DNA of 64,000 nt from Paulownia fortunei. Taxonomy: Eukaryota; Streptophyta; Magnoliopsida; Lamiales; Paulowniaceae. The first letter of the stretch is position 1. Each line of letters begins with the position of its first letter. Positions 23,001-34,094 of the stretch are shown here, piece by piece. Position numbers and translations under genes: made by a program. The notes beneath the pieces were generated by a model. It searched no databases and was not told the DNA's origin. It worked only from the letters and a program-made list of their open reading frames with translations. The stretch lies in assembly GCA_019321725.1 (NCBI GenBank), contig CM033121.1:10106001-10170000 (forward strand), read 5' to 3'.

Positions 23001-24206
23001 ACATTCCTTAATGGTTACCTTGAAGAACAAATCTATGTTGAACAACCTCAAGGGTTCGTGGTACAAAGACAAGAAAAAAAAAGTTCTTAGACTAAAGAAA
23101 GTACTCTATGGATTAAAACAAGCCCCGCGAGCCTGGTATAGTAGAATCGACGACTACTTCATTGGGCTTAAATTCTGGAGAAGCAAAAGTGAGCCAACAC
23201 TATACATCAAGACCCAAGGTATGAATGACACACTTATTATCTCTCTATATGTTGATGATCTTACATACACAGGAAACAATGAAAACATGATTGAGGAGTT
23301 CAAAGAAGACATGATAAAAATGTTTGAGATGACTGATTTGGTACTAATGTACTATTTTTCTCGAAATTGAGATTACTCAAAGAGAAGATGGAATCTTCAT
23401 CTCTTAGAAAAAATACATAGAAAGTCTATTAAAAATGTTCAAGATTAAAGATTGCAAGACAGTAGCAACTCTAATTGACAGTAATAAAGCAATCAAGAAA
23501 AAGATTGCTCACCAAAGGCAGATATTGCACAATTTCAAAGTTTGATCGGAAGCCTACTCTATCTAATAGCTACTCGACCAAACATTATATACATAACCAG
23601 CCTACTATAAAGATTCATGTATAATCCAAGTCAAGTTCATTACAGAGTTGCAAAGTGAATACTTTGATACTTACAAAGAACAAAGAATTATGGCATGCGG
23701 TATGGAACCATGCCTGACTCAAGATTAATAGGATATACTTATAGCGATTAGGTAGGATCAATAGATAACATGAAGCTCACATCAGGCTATGCATTCACAT
23801 CAGGCTTAGGAATATTTTCTCGAGCATCTAAAAGGCAAGCATTAGTTGCCCAATCATCAACTGAAGTAGAGTATATTGCAGTAATATGGACTACAAGTCA
23901 AGGTATATGGATGAAACACATACTTGAAGACATGGAAGAGTCATAAGGTGAAGCTACAAAGATCTACTACTATGATAGCAAGTCAGCAATAGCAATGGCA
24001 AAAATCCAGTATTTCATAGTTGAACTAAATATATAAGCATCAAATGTCATTTCATCAAAGAAGCTGAAGCGAACATAGAAATAGAGTTCAGCCATTGCAA
24101 GATAGAAGAACAACTTGCAGACATTTTCACAATATTATTGACACATGGAAACTTTGAGATACTACACAATATGATTGGAGTTACTGAAATACGCACCAAG
24201 GAAGAA
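23001..24206 (+). pseudogene. Copia II reverse transcriptase and RNase H, partial
   Basis: The reading resumes in mid reverse transcriptase with TFLNGYLEEQIYVEQPQGF, then KVLYGLKQAPRAWYSRID and the catalytic YVDDL at about 23251-23265. The intact piece is 23011-23370. Frameshifts follow near 23360. RNase H remnants include EVEYIA (about 23860) and IKCHFIKE (about 24040), and the polyprotein tail LADIF is at about 24115. In active elements these domains copy the RNA into DNA in cytoplasmic particles. Protease, integrase and the start of reverse transcriptase are missing. Confidence 0.85.
24194..24206 (+). other. Polypurine tract of copia II
   Basis: ACCAAGGAAGAA directly before the 3' LTR is the expected plus-strand priming site. 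Confidence 0.65.
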
Positions 24207-24720
24207 TATCAAAGCATGGTGCTCATTTCTAGAACCATCAAGAAATTCTAGAAAAAAAGATATTTTGATCTAAAATTCTAGCAAAGAAAAAATATAGTAG
24301 TGTAAATTTTGTAGTGAAAAAGGGATAAAATAGAAAATATCTATAACAATGATTTTGTCTACAAAATAAGTCAGTGGTGGAGAAGAGAAATCGACTATCA
24401 ACTCTATAAATAGGCTAAAGAGATCTCTTGTAATTAGTAAGCCAAACAAAGGGCAAAGAATATACTAAATCATCCATCTACTCAAAAGCCTTCCAATAGC
24501 CTATCTAGCCTTCGTCCCCTACAGCTCCTATTAAGTTTTCTATATAAATAAGTAAATTATTTCTCATCCCATTATTTGCTCATTCAGTAAGTAATTATCC
24601 ACCATTTCCCTATGCTATATCACACTAACTAAAAACATATACTCCCCCTTTAATCCTACATATTTTTCTTCTAGATATAAATCCCATACAAAATAAATAT
24701 CCCATAATCTAATAGTATCA
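24207..24720 (+). repeat. 3' LTR of copia II
   Basis: The 514-bp sequence starts TATCAAAGCATGGTGCT and ends TAGTATCA. It aligns throughout with 16759-17234 but has additional short insertions. ATCAT follows at 24721-24725. Confidence 0.9.
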
Positions 24721-24725
24721 ATCAT

Positions 24726-26431
24726 TTATGATGTAGATATTTATTGCTTTCCAATTTGAGTGGGAGCAATTCTTTCTAAACGATCAAGTTTGATCACTTA
24801 TGGTGTAAGAATATTTATAGCTTTCTATTTTGAGTGAGAGCAATTTTATCTAAGTGATCAAGCTAAAACTGAATCAAAGCTTTATGCAAGCATGATGTAG
24901 TCTCCAAAAGATGATGTCGAATCTAATATAGTGAGACTCTATCAAATCCTATAAAGGAAAATAAAATTAAAGCAATTGAAAAAAAATAATATATAGCTGT
25001 GAAATGTGTTAGCCTGTGAGGCTACAATGGCTCTTGTGAAAAAATCACTAGGAAGATGATTAGTAGCTTATGTAGCATAATTACTCTCACGATAAAGCCA
25101 TTGTTAAATGTGGCATTTGGACTATTGCATTATTTAAAAGATTTGAGTTGTAAAGTTGCTATCGGTTGCAACTTTTAGCACAACTATAGATGCTAGGTTT
25201 TACAAAATCAAACCAAGTTTAGATTTTGGTTAAACTTTGGAAAAAGGTTATTGGGAACTATTGTGTTATCAAAATCTAGCTAAAGGTTGATATAGTTGTT
25301 ACGATGTTTAAAGTTCATCTAGTGGAGAAAAAAGTTATGTTTTTTAAGATAAATCTTCTAGTTGACGGTGATATGTACCTTTATTATACTTTCTTGTTTA
25401 TTATAGATATCTAAGATTTAGAATGATCAAATAGACTAAAGACTCTACATGGAGAATCAAAGAGAATTGCATTAAGAAACTTACTCGCGTAAAGTTGTTT
25501 TCTAGAGAATGGTGCATGACATTTCATAAAAAGATGATCTCATACATTTTTTTTTCATTAAATGAAGACCAGTGCTCTCTTGTGGAAGAGTTTATTAAGA
25601 GGTTTGTAATTCTATCTGTTTATTGGTGATATCATATTAATTAGGAAGATAAAGAGTATGTATAAGTTATTGAGTTATAATTATCTTTTAAGTTATGAGT
25701 TAGAGGACATGATGAATAAACTCAGTATTTTATGTTAGAATTCATGCAAATTGTCCAAAGGCATATAGTGCTAAGAGACATATTTGTAGAATTCTAAAAT
25801 GATTTATAATTGAGAGTTTTAAGCTCATAAATACTCCTATATTATAAAATTTCAACCTTGAAATGTGTCCAAAGACTCCAAACAAGAATGTTTAGACCAT
25901 TATACTTCAATAATGGTTATTTGAAGCTTGATGTGTATTGAAGCTTGAACGTGCTTCAAATATTGGTTATGCCATAGATTAGAACGTATCAGTCCAATCA
26001 TAATGAGAAGCATTAGATAATACATTGAGGATGTTTAGATACTTTGTGATTAGTAGAATACACATATGTAGAATAAGGAGGTGATTTAGATGAGTGTAAA
26101 TTTATTTTCGAGTTTGCTTTCTTATGTGGCAAAGTTATATCTTGGAGTTGCAAGAAGTAAATATGTATAATATTGTGCACAGTTAAAGTATAACTTGTGG
26201 CACATATATTAGCAGTAAGATATGTTTGGTTAAGAGGTTTCTATTAATCGGGAGTTATAAATAGTTATATAGGAGTTTTGATATTATATTGAGATAATCA
26301 GTCAGCTACTACTTATGGTACTAGATCTCAATGCATTAAAACCGAACATACACTATAATTTTGTGAGAGATATCACTGCAAAATAAATATATCTACACAT
26401 TTCATACTAGCTACCCACTCAGCTTCCACCT
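24726..26431 (+). pseudogene. Old copia element III, right part (RNase H remnant)
   Basis: This continues the element interrupted by copia II. The clearest match is RNase H near 26296-26370: DNQSATTYGT, then KTEHTL where families have TKHID. Upstream (about 26095-26160) a stretch resembles the ISWSCKK segment that precedes RNase H. No single frame exceeds a few tens of codons. No 3' LTR was found before the LINE begins at 26450. Confidence 0.5.
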
Positions 26432-26449
26432 AAAAATGTATTCGTTCGT
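26432..26449. repeat. Target-site duplication of the LINE, left copy
   Basis: AAAAATGTATTCGTTCGT recurs as AAAAATGTATTTGTTCGT at 32549-32566, with one mismatch. A target duplication of this length is typical of LINE insertion. Confidence 0.85.
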
Positions 26450-26834
26450 CAAACGCTCTCAAGTGGGGTTAGAGAGAATTTCTCCTTAGGAGATTTTCCT
26501 AAGTGCCTCCCTTTTTTGGTTACTATTTGGCTACTGGTTTTGAAGCTGGACTGCTGGATTTGCAGCTGTTTTGCTAGATTTTGAGTTGTCCCTGAATAGA
26601 TTTATTACTGGAATCTGCTGGTTTTCAGTACAGAAAACCTCTGTGCAGGTTCATGTATTTAGAATTCTCTGTTCCATCCAGCTGTTGTTCCCCGAGTTTT
26701 CCCAATCCAGCTGTTGTTTACCATTTCTATAACCTTTTTTACTAATTTTGAGTTTAACAAAACTATTTTTCTGAGCCCGCTGGTTATAAATCTATTTTGT
26801 GACTTTGTTATTGTGCTCAAATCAATCTCTGAGC
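26450..26834 (+). other. LINE 5' untranslated leader
   Basis: Leader from the target duplication to the ORF1 start. No coding content. It would carry the internal promoter, but no motif is clear. Confidence 0.6.
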
Positions 26835-27978
26835 ATGGAAAAAAAGAAGAAAAACCAGATTCAGTCCATGGTTGTTGCTGAACCAGTTGGCACTGAAGTT
26901 GGTATTGATGCTGTCCACAATCCCCTCACTAATGTTAGGGAAAAACTTGTTGAGACAGGTTCTAGATCAAAGCTTTATGTTTCACCAAGTGTATCTCGCA
27001 CTATGGGAGAGGTGGACTTGAACACTGAATCATTACAATCCAGCTTTGATGGAAATGGTGGGAAGGTGGGGACTGCATATGACGTGTTTGAAGAAAGTCC
27101 TCAAAAGATTGTAGGCAAGGTGTTTGTGAAAATGTTAACTAGACCTGATACTCCCAAAGCCTTATGGCTTGACCTTTTCAAAGACAACATGAATGTTTCC
27201 CAAGGTATTAAACTGAATACAATTGAGACAAATGTCAAAGATGATGTTGTCCTTGAAGATCAAGACCTTGATGAAGTCGAGAAAGCATGGGGCTTTTGTC
27301 TAGTGGGTTACTTTGCAGCAAAGTTTTTGGGTAAGACAACCCTTCTCCAACTATGTGAATCTTGGAATGTTAAGTACAAATACTTTGCACACTCAAGTGG
27401 TTGGCTCGTTATGCAGCAGACAGAGACAAAGTACTCAACAGGGGCCTTACTTTGTTTTTGGTGGGCCATTGCTATTAAAAATTATGTCATTTTGCTTCGA
27501 GTTTGACGATGATGAAATTGAAACAATGCTGATTTGGATAAACTTGCCCGATTTACCCTTAGAATGTTGGAATGCAGTTACACTTAACAAAATTACATCG
27601 AGGGTGGGTAAGCCGGTATCAACAGATAAGCTTACTCACACAAAAGAAAGATTATCATATGCTCGTGTTCTTGTTGAAGTGGATGCTGCAAATGCACTAG
27701 TGCATTCCATTAAAATCAAGCTACCGCATGGTAAGAATAGAGAGCAACAAGTTTTGTTTGAATATAAACCTAAGTATTGTGAAAGATGCAAAATTTTGTG
27801 TCACTCAACTAGGGCCTGTTACATCCTTAAACTAGTAATGGGATATAGAGAACGGGCGAAAGCAGGCATAAAGAAAACTTCCACAGAGTTGGAGAAAGCA
27901 AAAACAGATTTGGATACCCAAACTACTACCCCTCAAGACAGTAAAGAAAAAGCTCAAGTGGACAAAATGGATTGCTAA
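26835..27978 (+). pseudogene. LINE ORF1 (DUF4283 plus CCHC zinc knuckle), frameshifted
   Basis: ORF1 is an RNA-binding chaperone of the LINE ribonucleoprotein. The ATG at 26835 opens MEKKKKNQIQS. DUF4283 starts near 27280 (GFCLVGYFAAKF, LLQLCESWNVKYKYFAH, GWLV). Near 27410 the frame is lost and reading continues in the frame of 27313-27978: GPYFVFGGPLLLKI, NLPDLPLECWN, KERLSYARVLVEVD. The zinc knuckle YKPKYCERCKILCHSTRAC lies at about 27763-27819. A lysine/threonine-rich tail ends at 27978, after which further ORF1-like sequence runs to about 28100. The fragment at 3309-3838 is a relative. Confidence 0.85.
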
Positions 27979-28099
27979 CTGGAAGTTGACAAACGAGAGA
28001 CTAATCAAGGTGTATCTACTTCAACATTGGAGGGACCATTCATGTTAGTTGCCAAAACTAAGGAGACTTGTGAACCCCATCAACTTGAAGGCAATAAAG

Positions 28100-28932
28100 C
28101 CTGGTTTAATTTTGTTTCCAACAGTTCAATCAAAACTAAATTCTCTTGTTTAATGAGGCTCCACACTCCATTCTATTTTAGGCTATATTTAGGCCCCTAA
28201 TATTCCAACATGCAACTTTCATTTTGATATAAGAAAAGCATAGCCCTTCCTTTTATCCTTTACTTTTGGAGTGGCTTGTTGCATTACTATTTTCCCTTTG
28301 GCTTTTCTGCTAATATCCTCATTTGATCCACTATCCAAAAAGTCATTGCCTTCATGATGTGGGGGGTCACAAGTCTCCTTAGTTCTTTTTTTTTTTTTTG
28401 GCAACTAAAGTGAATGGTACCTCCAAGGATGCAGAAATTTGAATAGATTGGTTAGTCTTCTGTTTGTCAACCTCTTGTTGGCTATCAATTTTGTCCCCTT
28501 GGGCTTTTTATTTACTTACTTGAGTGGTAGAAGTTTGGCCTAACAAGTCTGATTTTACTTTTATCGTTTCTGTGCCTGTTTTCCTTATGCTTGCTTTTGC
28601 ATGTTCTTTATATCCCTTGGTTGGCTTAGGGACATAGCATGCATCGGTTGAATAACCTAGTATTTTGCAGCTCTCGCAGTATTTCAGTTTGAATTCAAAC
28701 ATAACTTGTTGTTCTCTATTCTTTCAATTCAGTAACTTGATTTTGATAGTGCACACTAGTTCTTTTGTAGCGTCTACTTCAACAAGAATACGGGTGTATG
28801 ATAATCTTTCCTTTGTGTGAGTAAGCTTATCCGTAGATAATGGCTTTCCCACCTTTAATATGATTTTGCTAAGTGCTATTGAATTCCAACATTCTAAAGA
28901 TAGACCAGGTAGGTTTATCCAAACCGACACCA
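28100..28932 (-). mobile_element. Inverted LINE segment (ORF1 C-terminal half to ORF2 start)
   Basis: On the minus strand, reading from 28932 to 28100, the order is: DUF4283 end (NLPGLSLECWN, KERLSYTRILVEVD), zinc knuckle (LKYCESCKILGYSTDAC), ORF1 tail (KGKIVMQQATPKVKDK) and the start of ORF2 (KLHVGILGA). The same order occurs on the plus strand in the host LINE. It is clearly diverged from the host copy, so it came from another LINE copy and is not a fresh duplicate. No A tail or target duplication borders it. Confidence 0.8.
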
Positions 28933-29014
28933 AAGCCAAAGGGAAAATGGTAGTGCAACAATCCAATCCAAAAGTTAAGGATAAAAAAAAGAGCCAGGCT
29001 CTTCTTATATCAAA
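28933..29014 (+). pseudogene. LINE ORF1 C-terminal end, resumed
   Basis: The plus-strand reading resumes with AKGKMVVQQSNPKVKDKKK, equivalent to the tail in the inverted copy, and stops just before the ORF2 start. The roughly 15 residues expected between 28100 and here are missing. Confidence 0.7.
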
Positions 29015-30030
29015 ATGAAAGTTGCATGCTGGACTATTAGGGGCCTTAACATGCCTCTAAAACAGAATGAGGTGAGGAGCCTCATTAAACAGGAGAATTC
29101 AAATGTGATTGGAGTATTGGAAACCAAGTTGAACCAATAGAAATTTCAGCAGATGTTGAGGAATAAATTTCTGGGCTAGAATGGGATAAATAATTTATCG
29201 ACACATAGAGGTGGCAGAATTTTGGTGCTTTGGAACCCTGCCAAATTATTGCTTGAACCAGAAAAGATATCCCCTCAAGTTATCCACTGCGCAATTACAT
29301 GTAAGGTCAGTTTGTGTTCATTTAAAATCATTTTTGTTCATGGATTTTATTCTATCGTAAACAGGAGGCCTTTATGGGACAACTTGGTGAACTTTGGCAT
29401 GCATTTGACACAACCTTAGATGATTTTAGGAGACTTTAACAATGTTATGAAGGCCGAGGAGAAGTGTAACGGGGCCGACGTTACGGCATATGAAATAAGA
29501 GATATGATTGATTGTTGCTTCACATTGGGCTTGACGGACTTACAAGCAATGTGTTGTTTTTACATGTGGAACAACAACAGAGTCTGGTGAAAATTGGATA
29601 GAGCCTTGGTGAACAACCCATGGATGCTTATGGGATTTCATGGGCAAGCAAATTTTCTGCTTCCAGGACGCTTTTCGGATCATTCACAGTGCATTGTCTC
29701 AACATTTCAACAGGAACGAGTCGGAGGTTTACCACTCATATTTTTTAACATGTGGACTGACCATGGAGAATTCCAAATGACAATGCAGTCAGTGTGGAAT
29801 CAAAGGATTAGAGGAACCGAGCAATTTATTCTTTGCAAGAAATTGAAGGCATTGAAAAGCCCTCTCAAACAGCTGAATTTGAAACATTTTGGCTACATTT
29901 CTATTCGAGCTTCTAGAGGCAAATCTTGACCTAAAAAAGGCACAATTGTAACTACACGATCAACTTGGAAATTATTTGTTGCAGGCTACTGTTACTAATT
30001 TGAGGAAAAGAGCGTTGTTTTTGGGTGAGG
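29015..30030 (+). pseudogene. LINE ORF2, endonuclease domain, broken
   Basis: The ATG at 29015 begins MKVACWTIRGLNMPLKQNEV, the first strand of an exonuclease-endonuclease-phosphatase fold that nicks target DNA. The ETK motif (LETKLNQ) is at about 29120, and GDFNNV, with its Asp-Asn pair, is at about 29430. FSDHSQC, with the final His, is at about 29668-29688. Stops interrupt it at 29139-29141, 29179-29181 and elsewhere; the longest open pieces are 29222-29419 and 29594-29929. The catalytic residues are largely recognisable although the frame is lost. Confidence 0.8.
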
Positions 30031-31500
30031 CTAAAAGGATTTTTTACCAACAACAGGCCAAATGCTCTTACCTAAAAATAGCGACAGGTGCAGAAATTTT
30101 TTCACGATCTTATGAAAAGAAATGTCAAATGGAATCATATCACAACGACTCTTAAAGATGACGACACCCAGGCTTCCTCACAACAAGAAGTTGCTAATGA
30201 GTTTCTGGAATTCTTTGTGAAACTTCTAGGTACAAGGGAAGAATGTGTACCTACTGACATAAATGTACTCATATCGGGGCCGGGTATTTCAGAGCAACAG
30301 CCTAAAGCCCTTAATTCAGACATCACTAACTGTGAAGTTAAGGAGAGACTCTTTGATATTGGGGACAAAAAGTCCCTGGGGCCGGATGGCTTCACATTGT
30401 GCTTCTTTAAAAAATCATTGGTCATAGTTGGAGACTAATTTTGCTGGGGCTATTCAGGAATTTTTTACACCAGGAGCTTTGTTGGAGCAAGTGAATCACA
30501 CGATTATTGCATTGGTGACTAAATCAAATCTATCACAACGTGTTGAGGATTTTAGGCCTATTGCGTGTTGCAATGTGCTCTATCAAGTCATATAAAAAAT
30601 AATTACGAGCAGATTGGTGAATGTTATGGACTTGATTGTGGACCGTGCACAATCTACCTTTTTTCGGGGAAGGAACATTATAGATAATATCCAGCTTGCT
30701 CAAGAACCCTTAGGCAGTGTTGTAAGAAAAGAGTCTCGTCTAGATGCATGATTAAAGTGGATATTAGAAAGGCATACGACTCAGTGAATTGGGAGTTCCT
30801 TCGGTCAGTACTTAGGGGCTTGGGCTTTCCGCACAGATTTACTGACTGGATTTGGAATGTGTAACAACTCCCTCTTATTCAATTGCACTGAACGTAAATA
30901 TCTATGGATTTTTCAAAGGCAAAAAGAGACTGTGCCAGGGAGACCCGATGTCTCAATTTTTATTCGTGTTATGTCTGGAATATTTTTCAAGACTGATGGT
31001 ATTGGCCATCGACAATTCAAACTTTAATTACCATTGAAAATGTGGTAAGATGAAAATTATGCACATGGCCTTTGCGGATTATCTTAGTTTGATGGCCAGA
31101 GGTGATAAGTTATTTGTTTAAATTTTAATGAAATGCTTAAGGGACTTTGGGAAGAGATCTGGACTGAGAATTAATGCCTTGAAATCAAGCCTGTACATGG
31201 CAAGGATTTTTGGGCAGGAGATGGAAGAAATAGAGGAATTGACCAATATCCCTAGGGGATCCATGCCTTTTCGTTACTTGGGTATTCGCCTTGTTGTAGA
31301 AAAATTGAAGGTTATGCATTACGTGCCTTTTTTATTGATAAAATTTTCTCTTTTATTAATGCATGGACGAGCACTTCTTTATCCATGCGGGATGGACGAA
31401 ACTTGTACATACTGTACTGCAAGGTGTTAAGTGCTTTTAGTTGTCGATTTTCCCAATCCTAGCCACTGTTATTAGTAGAATCAAGAGAATGTGCAGAGTG
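30031..31500 (+). pseudogene. LINE ORF2, reverse transcriptase domain, broken
   Basis: The domain copies the LINE RNA at the nicked target. Blocks in order: KSLGPDGFTLCFFK (about 30370-30411), EDFRPIACCNVLYQ (about 30546-30587), KWILERH/KAYDS (about 30760-30785), CQGDPMSQFLFVLCLEYFSR (about 30934-30993) and the catalytic box at about 31069-31090. There the usual FADD reads FADYLSL, so the second catalytic aspartate is lost. The C-terminal thumb (LRINALKSSLYM, FRYLGI) is at about 31160-31290. Several frameshifts are present. Confidence 0.85.
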
Positions 31501-32346
31501 TTTCTATGGGGATCCAGAAATGCACCTGTGACATGAAAGGAAATCTGTCTACCCAAGGATGAAGGTGGTCTTGGGTTCCAGGACTTGAAGAGCTAGAACT
31601 TAGCACTTTGGACCAAGTTATTGTGAAACATCCATGCTAAGAAGGACACCTTATGGGCTCACTGGATTAACAACTTTTATTTGAATGATGTGTCTGTTTG
31701 GGACTGGAATGCACGCAAGGGGGACTCTCCATTGTTCAAGAAAATTGCAGACATTAGAAATCTTCTAATCCAAGCAAAAGGCATGAAACAGCAAGCTGCG
31801 CAACAAGGGCTTATGAATTCTTCCGGATAAAAAAGGACGAAGAAGCCATGGACAAAGGATATTTGGAGACCTTACATTACTCCAAAGTATTCCTTCATCT
31901 TATGGCTATGTGCTAAAAGTTGGCTCCTCACTGAGGACTGAATTAAGCACATAGAAATAGGCGGGACATGCAGCTTGTGTGATTCAGAATCGAAAAATGC
32001 GAGGCATTTATTCTTTAACTGTAGCATCAATAACACAATTTGGAAGCATATTAGGGATTGGATCGGCATCAATAGAGATATGTCCAATACAAACAGTGCG
32101 CTAAAATGGATCAAAAAAGAGGCCGGAGGGACATTGTGGCACAACAAAACAAAGAAGATTGACTTGCCTTGCACAGTTTATCATATTTGGACAACTTGCA
32201 ATTGGAATTTTTTTGAAGACATACCTCCAATTATACCTACAATTGTGCACAAAATCAAAATATATGTTTACAAGTCGTTATTTATCTTGTATTCACATGT
32301 TTTGGCTCTTTTTGAGTACATTGATATTGGAGGGGACGTTGCGTGA
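31501..32346 (+). pseudogene. LINE ORF2, C-terminal zinc-binding (zf-RVT) domain
   Basis: The zf-RVT domain found at the end of plant LINE ORF2 is visible from about 31880: SFILWLCAKSWLLTED, then CSLCDSESKNARHLFFNCS with the Cys/His ligands, followed by IWKHIRDWI. The open piece is 31975-32346, ending at the TGA. An intervening stretch (31501-31860) aligns only patchily. Confidence 0.8.
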
Positions 32347-32548
32347 GATCTTTTTCTGATCACTTTTTTGTATTTTTGCTATGTACGTTGACTGCCAAAT
32401 ATTTTGCACATAGCATAGGTTCATGGTCCGCTTTGTTGTTTCTTACTAGCCTTGAAAAGATTCTTAGATTTCAAGACTTGAATGGTTTGGGTATGCCTAC
32501 TGTATATTGTATAAACTTTGATATATTAAATTCACTTTTAATGATAAA
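32347..32548 (+). other. LINE 3' untranslated region and A tail
   Basis: Non-coding end of the LINE, finishing in AATGATAAAAAAAATG, where the A run merges into the right target duplication (32549-32566). Confidence 0.75.
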
Positions 32549-32566
32549 AAAAATGTATTTGTTCGT

Positions 32567-33234
32567 ATATTTATATCTGTACAACATAGGTTTCTTTCTA
32601 TACGATGGAGTAATATCTTCGTCCCAAAAATGATTTAGTTAGATTTGTCATGAAGCTTTACACAAGTATAAAAAAGTAAAAATTATTACATATTTTTATA
32701 TTACTATCCTTAATATTAGTGGTTGCTACTTTACAATTGGTGGTGTTATTATTATTTTAAGTGATATGATATTTTGAAAAGATAAATTCACTTAAAAACA
32801 TACCCTTATTTTAGAACATAAAAACAAAAACAAAATAAAATAATAAACAATAAATATGGGATAGAATGTGTTCTATATTATAGGGCCCGTTTGGTATAAT
32901 AAATGACCTTTGTAGGAACAGACTTTTTCTTGGGGAACACAATTCCCATTATATTTTGTATCCTCATGGAGTGGAATTAGAATGAAAACTATTCTACTTT
33001 AGACATTCTTATGTTTGGTTCATTCAAATAAAATAGCAGAAAATGAATGAGATTTAGTCTGTTTGGACTATTAAACTTCTATGTGCACTTAAAATTACAT
33101 AAATATTATAATATCTTGTATTGATATCACATATAATTTCTCTAATAAAAAAATAAAGATATCTTATATGATTTTATAAACTATATATAACTAAATAGCA
33201 TAACTTGGAGTAACAGTATAATCTACTTCTCTTG
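32567..33234. other. AT-rich intergenic DNA
   Basis: No gene. GGGCCCGTTTGGTATAA at about 32882 resembles a terminal inverted repeat of plant MITEs, but I found no matching second end. Confidence 0.4.
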
Positions 33235-33423
33235 TCCAAGAAAATTGCTCATTTTGCTACAGGTAAATACTTGGTTTAATGCAATAGCCTGCAACCATAC
33301 CACCTAGGTAAATCGCACTAAACAAAGTCGGTGCAATAGGCTCAATCGAGAAAGTGTTGGAAGGGGATTCGAACTCAAAACATGATACCCCGCGCAACAC
33401 TCTTTCACCAACTCGACCACTCC
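33235..33423 (-). mobile_element. tRNA-derived SINE
   Basis: Read on the minus strand it begins GGAGTGGTCGAGTTGGTGA, with a clean A box (TGGTCGAGTTGG), followed by a B box GAGTTCGAATCCCC at about 33370. The body, with TGCGATTTACCTAGGTGG, is of a kind common in plant SINEs. The spacing of the two promoter boxes fits a tRNA-derived head. The 67-codon frame over it is not a gene. Confidence 0.75.
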
Positions 33424-34094
33424 TTGCAGGGTATTGCATCAGTTCAAGGGTTTTGACCACCTATCGCATTGATTCTTTGATAATTTTGATGTAACAAAAT
33501 TTTCAATTCTTAATATTTGTAACGGTATTTCATATTATTCAATTTGATTATCTAAAAACTATCAAATTAATTAAACAACTATTTTAAGGGAGTCATTACT
33601 TTGGGATGGAGTGAGTTTGGACATTCAAAATAAATCCTCACTTGTAGACCTACAATAACCAATGTGAATTTTTTTTATCAATAGCTGAGTAAATGACATT
33701 TTATTCCTCTGTATTTTTTGAAAATTTGCATATCATGTCTAGTATTTTAAAAAAATACACATACCCTCCTTGTGTTTTAAAAAAGAGTAAATAACATTCA
33801 ACTCAATTTTTTAATTAAATCAAAAAATGACCATCTCACCCTCATACCTATGCTAAAGTTTTTTTTTTACTTTATTTTTCATGGTTCGTAATCATTTAAA
33901 GTAATAATTATTAAATATATAATATTGAATATGTATTTAGTAATAACATATATGTCATTTTAAAATATATAAAATAATATAAAAAATCTTGATTTTTAGA
34001 TTGTATTCCTTATATTTAAAATAAAAGAGAAATATATTAGCATATTGAAGTTTAATATGCTTATGTAGTATAACATGTATTAATTAATGATGTC
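33424..34094. other. AT-rich intergenic DNA
   Basis: No gene or repeat recognised. It lies just outside duplication copy B. Confidence 0.5.

Larger units (their letters stand above)
16759..24720 (+). mobile_element. Copia element II (nested, internally replaced)
   Basis: The element is bounded by two LTRs (16759-17234 and 24207-24720), has a tRNA-Met-type primer-binding site at 17236 and a polypurine tract before the 3' LTR, and is flanked by ATCAT on both sides. Gag lies at 17275-18195 and the reverse transcriptase/RNase H end at 23001-24206. Between them, where protease, integrase and the start of reverse transcriptase should be, lies gypsy-type LTR sequence (about 18196-23000). The element inserted into copia III, whose coding remnants lie on both sides. 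Confidence 0.85.
26450..32548 (+). mobile_element. L1-type LINE, near full length, with an inverted internal segment
   Basis: The element has a 5' leader (26450-26834), ORF1 with DUF4283 and a zinc knuckle, ORF2 with endonuclease, reverse transcriptase and zinc-binding C terminus, a 3' untranslated region and a short A tail. It is bordered by target duplications. An inverted segment of related LINE sequence (about 28100-28932) sits between the main part of ORF1 and its C-terminal end. Both ORFs contain frameshifts and stops, so it is inactive. Confidence 0.9.

Noticed and set aside
32882..32900. MITE terminal repeat GGGCCCGTTTGG
   Set aside because: No matching inverted end was found within a few hundred bases.
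33370..33423. Possible tRNA gene on the minus strand
   Set aside because: A and B boxes are good, but the acceptor stem does not pair and the sequence continues as a SINE body.
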